Below, in pieces: positions 59,985 to 64,000 of a stretch of 64,000 bases of DNA. This DNA is from Nocardia bhagyanarayanae. Its GTDB lineage: Bacteria > Actinomycetota > Actinomycetes > Mycobacteriales > Mycobacteriaceae. The position numbers and the translations under genes were made by a program. The stretch lies in NCBI RefSeq assembly GCF_006716565.1, contig NZ_VFPG01000001.1:4960001-5024000 (forward strand). Direction: 5' to 3'. A model generated the notes under the pieces. That model had not been told where the DNA came from. It did not search any database and saw only the letters and a program-made list of their open reading frames with translations. Each line of letters opens with the position of its first letter. The stretch's first letter is position 1.

Positions 59985-62900
59985 TCACAGATCCGGGTCG
60001 ATGGCGTAGCCGCTGGGAGCTTCGGTTGGTGCGTGCTCGATTTCGGTGTCGAACGCGGTGGGCTGGTGCCGATTGCGGAGTCTGGACTCGTGGTCGCGGC
60101 GTGTGGGGTCGAGTTGTGTACGGCGTTGTTGCTCGGCGCGGAGTTGGCGGAGCTCGTGGTCGATGTCGTCGACTTCGGTCGGGAGGACGTTGCTCGCAGC
60201 AATTGGCATGGATTGGTGGAGCACGGTTGCCCAGGTCTCGGGTGGTCCGGCGAGGCGGACAGCTCGTTTGTGGGTGTGGTGGGCGTGTTGGCGTGCGGTG
60301 GTGCGGGCTCGGAGGAGTCGTTGGTGGCGTGTGGTGGTGTCTTGGAGGGCTAGTTGGAGGTGTTCGCGTTCGTGGTGATGGTGTGTGGGTGTGGCGTCGA
60401 GCGCACGCTGTTGTCGGTCGAGTTCGGCGGCGGCTTCACTCATGGCGTGTTCGGCGTTGTCGCGCCGACGTTCTGCTGTGCGAGCGGCTTGGATTGCTTT
60501 GCGAACGGCGTCATCGTTGTCGGTGGTGTCGGGGTTGGTGGGGGTGTAGAGGAAGGCGTCGGTGGATGCGAGGGTGAGTTGTTGCTCGAGTTCGTTGATG
60601 CGTTGAGTGAGTTCCTGGTCGGTCAGGCGGCGTAGTGGGTGGTGTTTGGGGTGGTTGTCGATCCAGGTGAGGATCGCGATGCGGTCGCTCAGGGTCACTG
60701 CGGTGCGCCAGTCGCGTTTGAGCAGCGCGGTGACGTGCTCGGGCGGATTGATGGATGCGATGTGGTCGCAGCGGGCGGTGATGTAGTCGCGGGGGTCGTG
60801 ATCGGGGATGCCGGGCTTGTCGTCGTCGCGGCATTCGAGGCATAGGCCGTCGTCGCTGCGGCGTTTCGGGGGTCGGATCTCAGTGGCGGAGCGGTCGATT
60901 CCGCATTCCACACACGGCAGCGCGCGGTCACGGCGCACCGTGAGCTTGTCGTAGTCGGGCGGGTCGGAGTCGGCGAGGCGGTCTTCCCATCGAGCTTTTG
61001 TGTCGTAGTGGTGAGGTGCGCCGCTGCCGTCAGTCGGTAGGTGGTCGGGCTGTTCGTCGACGTGAGCGCGGTGGTCGAAGTAGTGCTGGCTGTGCTGTTG
61101 GGTGCCGATTTCGGTGCTGGTACGGGATTCGCGGCGGCGGGTGGGGTCGACGCGGCGAGCGTGCGGCTGGACGGGCTGATGCGACTTTGGAGTGTCGGGC
61201 TGGTGGGTGCGGGGGTCGGCGGTTGGGGTGCAAGCATGGATGAGGTCGGCGTGTTTGGGGTGGCGGTATTGGGCGGCCCAGGTCAGTCGTGCGACCGCGT
61301 TGGGGTACGGGTAGCGGTAGAGGGTGTCGGCGATGCGGGTGAGGATGTCGCGTTGTTCGTCGGATAGTCGTGTGGTCAGGGCAGTGAATTGTGCGCGCGC
61401 ATCGGCGATTCGTCCGTCGCGGAACAGTGTCGCGATCTCGCCGAGGACATCCTGGTGCGGGATGGCCGATGCATGGCCGGGCCTTGGTGTGTTGGTGGAG
61501 GCGGGTGTTTCAAGGTGCTGATGGTCGTCGGTGGAGGTGCGTTCGGGGTTTTCTGGGGCGGGTTCGGCGGTGGCGGGGTCGGGCATGGGTGGTTCCTCGG
61601 GCGGGGTTGGGGTGTGGAGATCGGTGCGGGTGAGGATTTCGACGCGCCAGGTGAGGGCGGTGGCGAGTTGGTGAGGGCGTAGCGGCGGGGTGTCGTGGCC
61701 GGTGGTGGTGAGCAGCAGTTCGTGGGCGGTGTAGAGGAGTTCGGTCGGGCTCCAGCCGTGGCGGGTGGCGGTGTCGATGGCGGCGACCAGGCGCGGCCAG
61801 GCAGGGTCGTTGAGGACATGCTCGGCGTTCTCGGCGCCGAGCACGGTGGTTAGGTGTGTGGTCCAGTCGGGGCGCAGCGGCGCCGTGGTGGTGTCGAGGC
61901 TGGCGGGTTCGATGTGCAGTCGCGCCCATAACGCGGTGGCGGGCAGTTCGTCGGGTAGGGGGCGTTCGAGGGCGGCGGTGGTTAGCATGTCGGTGATGGG
62001 TAGGCCGGATCGGGCTGCGGTGTCGATCTTTTCGGCGATCGATGGCCAGAATGGGTCGCTGGTGAGGCGGGGGTTGATACTGTGTGCGAGGGGCTGCCAG
62101 CGGGCAGACGGCCGGTTCGGGTCGCCGATCGCGGCGCGCACGCGCTCGTCGAGGCGCTGCTGATGGTGGCGTTCGAGGACAGGGAAGCGGCGTGGGCCGG
62201 TCGGGTTCAGGTCGTCGTCGGGCACATGTAGGGCGGCACGCCACACGGCGAGATCGGCCAAGAGTTCTGGCTTGGTGTCGAGGAACGGGCGCGCCCAGAC
62301 GGGCGCGGTGGCCGGCGTCCACGCCCGTGCGGCGACGGAAATCTGTTGCGCCAGTTCAGTGACGACGTGGCCGCGGGCGGTGATGTGGGCGAGTTCGGGG
62401 CTCGTGTTGTCGAGGTCGCGGGGTAATACGCGCGTCCAGGGCAGGGGACCGGCGCGTCCGGAGTGCGCGCCGGAGGTGTCCAGCCTCCAATCGAGCACCG
62501 CGGCAGGGTCATCGGCGCTATCCAACTCACGCGTGGCCGCCGCGGTGCGCAGGGCGGTGATGGGGTCGGTTCCGGTGAGCGCGAGCAGGGCGAGGTGCCC
62601 GCGCAGGACCGGGTAGGCCGGGGCGTGGGTGAGGCCGAGGTGGATGGCTTCGGCGGCGGTGTCGATCGCGGCGAGTGTCTCGGGTAGGACGGTGTGTTCG
62701 GCGTAGAGGGAGATGGTGTCGAGGTAGATGTCGAGGGCGCGGCCGAGCCGCCGTCGGGGGTCGAGCGCTTCGCGCAGGGTGGTGTGGGCCGATTTCGCGC
62801 GCCGGTCACGGCCCAGGATGCGGATCAGGGCCTCGACCGCGGTGCGCGGGAATGCGGCGGCGAGCGTGTATTCCTCGCCTTTACCGCCGCCCAGGGCCGT

Positions 62901-64000
62901 CGCGAGGTAGAGGTGGTTGGCGTAGCGGCCGCGGGTGAGAGCGACGTAAAGCTGTTGACGCGATTCGGTTCCGGTGAGCGCGACATGACAGGTATCGGTG
63001 GTGATGCCTTGCGCGGAGTCGATGGTGGCGGCGTAGCCGAGGTCCACGTGGGCGGCCACATACTTCGCAGACAACACGACGTGTAGGTCGGTGTCGCGGC
63101 CGGAACGCCGGTGGGTGGCGGTGATACTGCCGTCCGGATGGACGGCGGTGACGGTCCAGGTGTAGCCGTTGCGCACCCAATCCCGGTCGCCGAGGCGGAG
63201 TTTCGAGTTGTTGAGGCGGGTGCGGATGATGTCGCCGAGCGAGGCGTGACAGCCGTCGGCGAGTACGCATTCGGGCCCAGGCGCTGTGGTGGTGCGGGCG
63301 AGTCGGTCGGCGCGGGCGCGGGTGTTGAGCGCGGTGACCGCTTCGCGGGTGGCGGCGAGCATGATGGTGTCGCGCCCGGCGGTGTGGTCGGTGTGCCAGG
63401 CGGTGTAGGTGTCATCGAGGCTGGTTCCTCGGTGCCCGGCGTGCACGCGGCCGTGGTCGAGGTACCAGCCCAGTGCCGCCGGATCACCCGCACGCACACC
63501 CAAACTCGCCGTCGCTTCAAGATCGTCGGCGAACCGGACCACATGTGTCAACGTCAAGTCGGGTTCGGGGCAGGCGTCGGCCATGTCGGCATACGCGCCG
63601 CCGGCCTCTATCGCGGGGAGTTGGTGTTCGTCACCGATGCAGCGCACCGTCGACCCCGCCGCGTCGAAAAACTTCAGCAACTGCAAACGTTTCCGATCGG
63701 AGAGCAAGATATGTTCATCGACAATGACCAGGGTGTCGGGCCCGACTTCGCGGACCCATTCCGGTAGAGCGGGCGGGTGTTCGCGGTGCAGCGCCGGATT
63801 GTCCGGTCGCGGGGTGTGTTCGTTGAGGACGTGTAGGAGACGGTCGACGGTCTCAGCGCGCGCACCGATCGACTCGCTCAGCACCCCGGCCGCGGACGCG
63901 GTGGGGGCCAGGCCGAGGACCGTTCCGCCGCTGTCGTGCCAGGCGTCGGTGAGCACGTTCATGGCGGTCGTCTTGCCGGAACCGGCGGGTGCGTCGGCGG
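59985..64000 (-). CDS. traA: MobF/TraA-type relaxase-helicase, C-terminal part (runs off the right edge)
   Basis: DNA-transfer initiator: nicks oriT and unwinds the strand. The visible part (over 1330 residues) starts at the helicase Walker A (APAGSGKTTAMNVL, at the window edge). It continues with motif II (TLVIVDEHILLSDRK), IGDEHQLPAIEAGG, VVRFADDLEATASLGVRAGD and the UvrD-like C-terminal TIDSAQGITTD and LYVALTRGRYANHLYLAT, as in RecD-type helicases of TraA relaxases. Residues of the last 500 are charged and helical. The catalytic relaxase (Tyr/His) domain would be upstream, outside the window, so the MobF assignment rests on the helicase. Confidence 0.8.
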   Translation of the reverse strand, partial: ADAPAGSGKTTAMNVLTDAWHDSGGTVLGLAPTASAAGVLSESIGARAETVDRLLHVLNEHTPRPDNPALHREHPPALPEWVREVGPDTLVIVDEHILLSDRKRLQLLKFFDAAGSTVRCIGDEHQLPAIEAGGAYADMADACPEPDLTLTHVVRFADDLEATASLGVRAGDPAALGWYLDHGRVHAGHRGTSLDDTYTAWHTDHTAGRDTIMLAATREAVTALNTRARADRLARTTTAPGPECVLADGCHASLGDIIRTRLNNSKLRLGDRDWVRNGYTWTVTAVHPDGSITATHRRSGRDTDLHVVLSAKYVAAHVDLGYAATIDSAQGITTDTCHVALTGTESRQQLYVALTRGRYANHLYLATALGGGKGEEYTLAAAFPRTAVEALIRILGRDRRAKSAHTTLREALDPRRRLGRALDIYLDTISLYAEHTVLPETLAAIDTAAEAIHLGLTHAPAYPVLRGHLALLALTGTDPITALRTAAATRELDSADDPAAVLDWRLDTSGAHSGRAGPLPWTRVLPRDLDNTSPELAHITARGHVVTELAQQISVAARAWTPATAPVWARPFLDTKPELLADLAVWRAALHVPDDDLNPTGPRRFPVLERHHQQRLDERVRAAIGDPNRPSARWQPLAHSINPRLTSDPFWPSIAEKIDTAARSGLPITDMLTTAALERPLPDELPATALWARLHIEPASLDTTTAPLRPDWTTHLTTVLGAENAEHVLNDPAWPRLVAAIDTATRHGWSPTELLYTAHELLLTTTGHDTPPLRPHQLATALTWRVEILTRTDLHTPTPPEEPPMPDPATAEPAPENPERTSTDDHQHLETPASTNTPRPGHASAIPHQDVLGEIATLFRDGRIADARAQFTALTTRLSDEQRDILTRIADTLYRYPYPNAVARLTWAAQYRHPKHADLIHACTPTADPRTHQPDTPKSHQPVQPHARRVDPTRRRESRTSTEIGTQQHSQHYFDHRAHVDEQPDHLPTDGSGAPHHYDTKARWEDRLADSDPPDYDKLTVRRDRALPCVECGIDRSATEIRPPKRRSDDGLCLECRDDDKPGIPDHDPRDYITARCDHIASINPPEHVTALLKRDWRTAVTLSDRIAILTWIDNHPKHHPLRRLTDQELTQRINELEQQLTLASTDAFLYTPTNPDTTDNDDAVRKAIQAARTAERRRDNAEHAMSEAAAELDRQQRALDATPTHHHHEREHLQLALQDTTTRHQRLLRARTTARQHAHHTHKRAVRLAGPPETWATVLHQSMPIAASNVLPTEVDDIDHELRQLRAEQQRRTQLDPTRRDHESRLRNRHQPTAFDTEIEHAPTEAPSGYAIDPDL

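Noticed and set aside
1..64000. CRISPR arrays, tRNA and rRNA genes, replication, partition and integrase genes
   Set aside because: No repeat-spacer pattern, RNA gene or replication/integration protein was recognised by reading; absence is not proof.

Overview
The window reads as part of a large conjugative plasmid or integrative conjugative element from a high-GC actinobacterium of the Mycobacteriales, most plausibly Nocardia or a close relative. This is an inference from GC-rich codon use, cutinase-family secreted proteins, MmyB-type and TPR-type XRE regulators, DUF4254 and DUF4913 proteins, and GTG starts with ATGA/GTGA-coupled genes. No replication protein, partition gene, integrase, tRNA or rRNA was seen, so plasmid and integrated element cannot be told apart here.

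Layout. 1-1052: the 5' part of an IS3-family insertion sequence, running off the left edge. 1312-2082: a divergent MmyB-type XRE regulator. 2524-7709: a 35-residue hydrophobic peptide followed by a strong hairpin, an exported Gly/Ala-rich protein, and three alpha/beta-hydrolase-fold proteins, two of which have lost the nucleophile serine. 7843-19334: a long, tightly coupled type IV secretion/conjugation operon with VirB8-like proteins, small two-helix membrane proteins, a VirB6/TrbL-like channel protein, an SCO6880-like protein, a VirB4-like ATPase and a lysozyme-NlpC/P60 wall hydrolase. 19331-32134: accessory operon genes around a VirD4-like coupling protein. They include a diverged family of about eight paralogous proteins of unknown function that share an internal motif and, in several members, a C-terminal tail motif. 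The genes are joined by a chain of tiny ORFs that bridge stop and start codons.

32608-36739: a defence-like segment with a predicted restriction-type/TOPRIM nuclease, a decayed gene and three tandem AbiTii-domain genes (the middle one frameshifted). 37539-43091: an XRE-TPR regulator divergent from a small cluster of an RmlB-like NDP-sugar dehydratase, an ATP-grasp ligase and a DegT/StrS aminotransferase, with a convergent MurG-like glycosyltransferase. 43248-46827: minus-strand small operons (cold-shock protein plus TetR regulator; DUF4254 protein plus unknowns). 47091-49563: a beta-lactamase-fold serine hydrolase and a convergent XRE-TPR regulator, with two inverted DnaA-box-like sequences just upstream of the hydrolase.

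50599-58620 (minus strand): a complete JetABCD (Wadjet) anti-plasmid defence operon. 58810-59558: a two-helix membrane protein with an apparent one-base frameshift. 59985-64000: the C-terminal helicase part of a MobF/TraA-type relaxase, running off the right edge. The relaxase, coupling protein and VirB-like genes together make a near-complete conjugation machine for a Gram-positive cell. The Wadjet operon, AbiTii genes and nuclease form its defence cargo. The paralog family around the coupling protein is the main undescribed feature.
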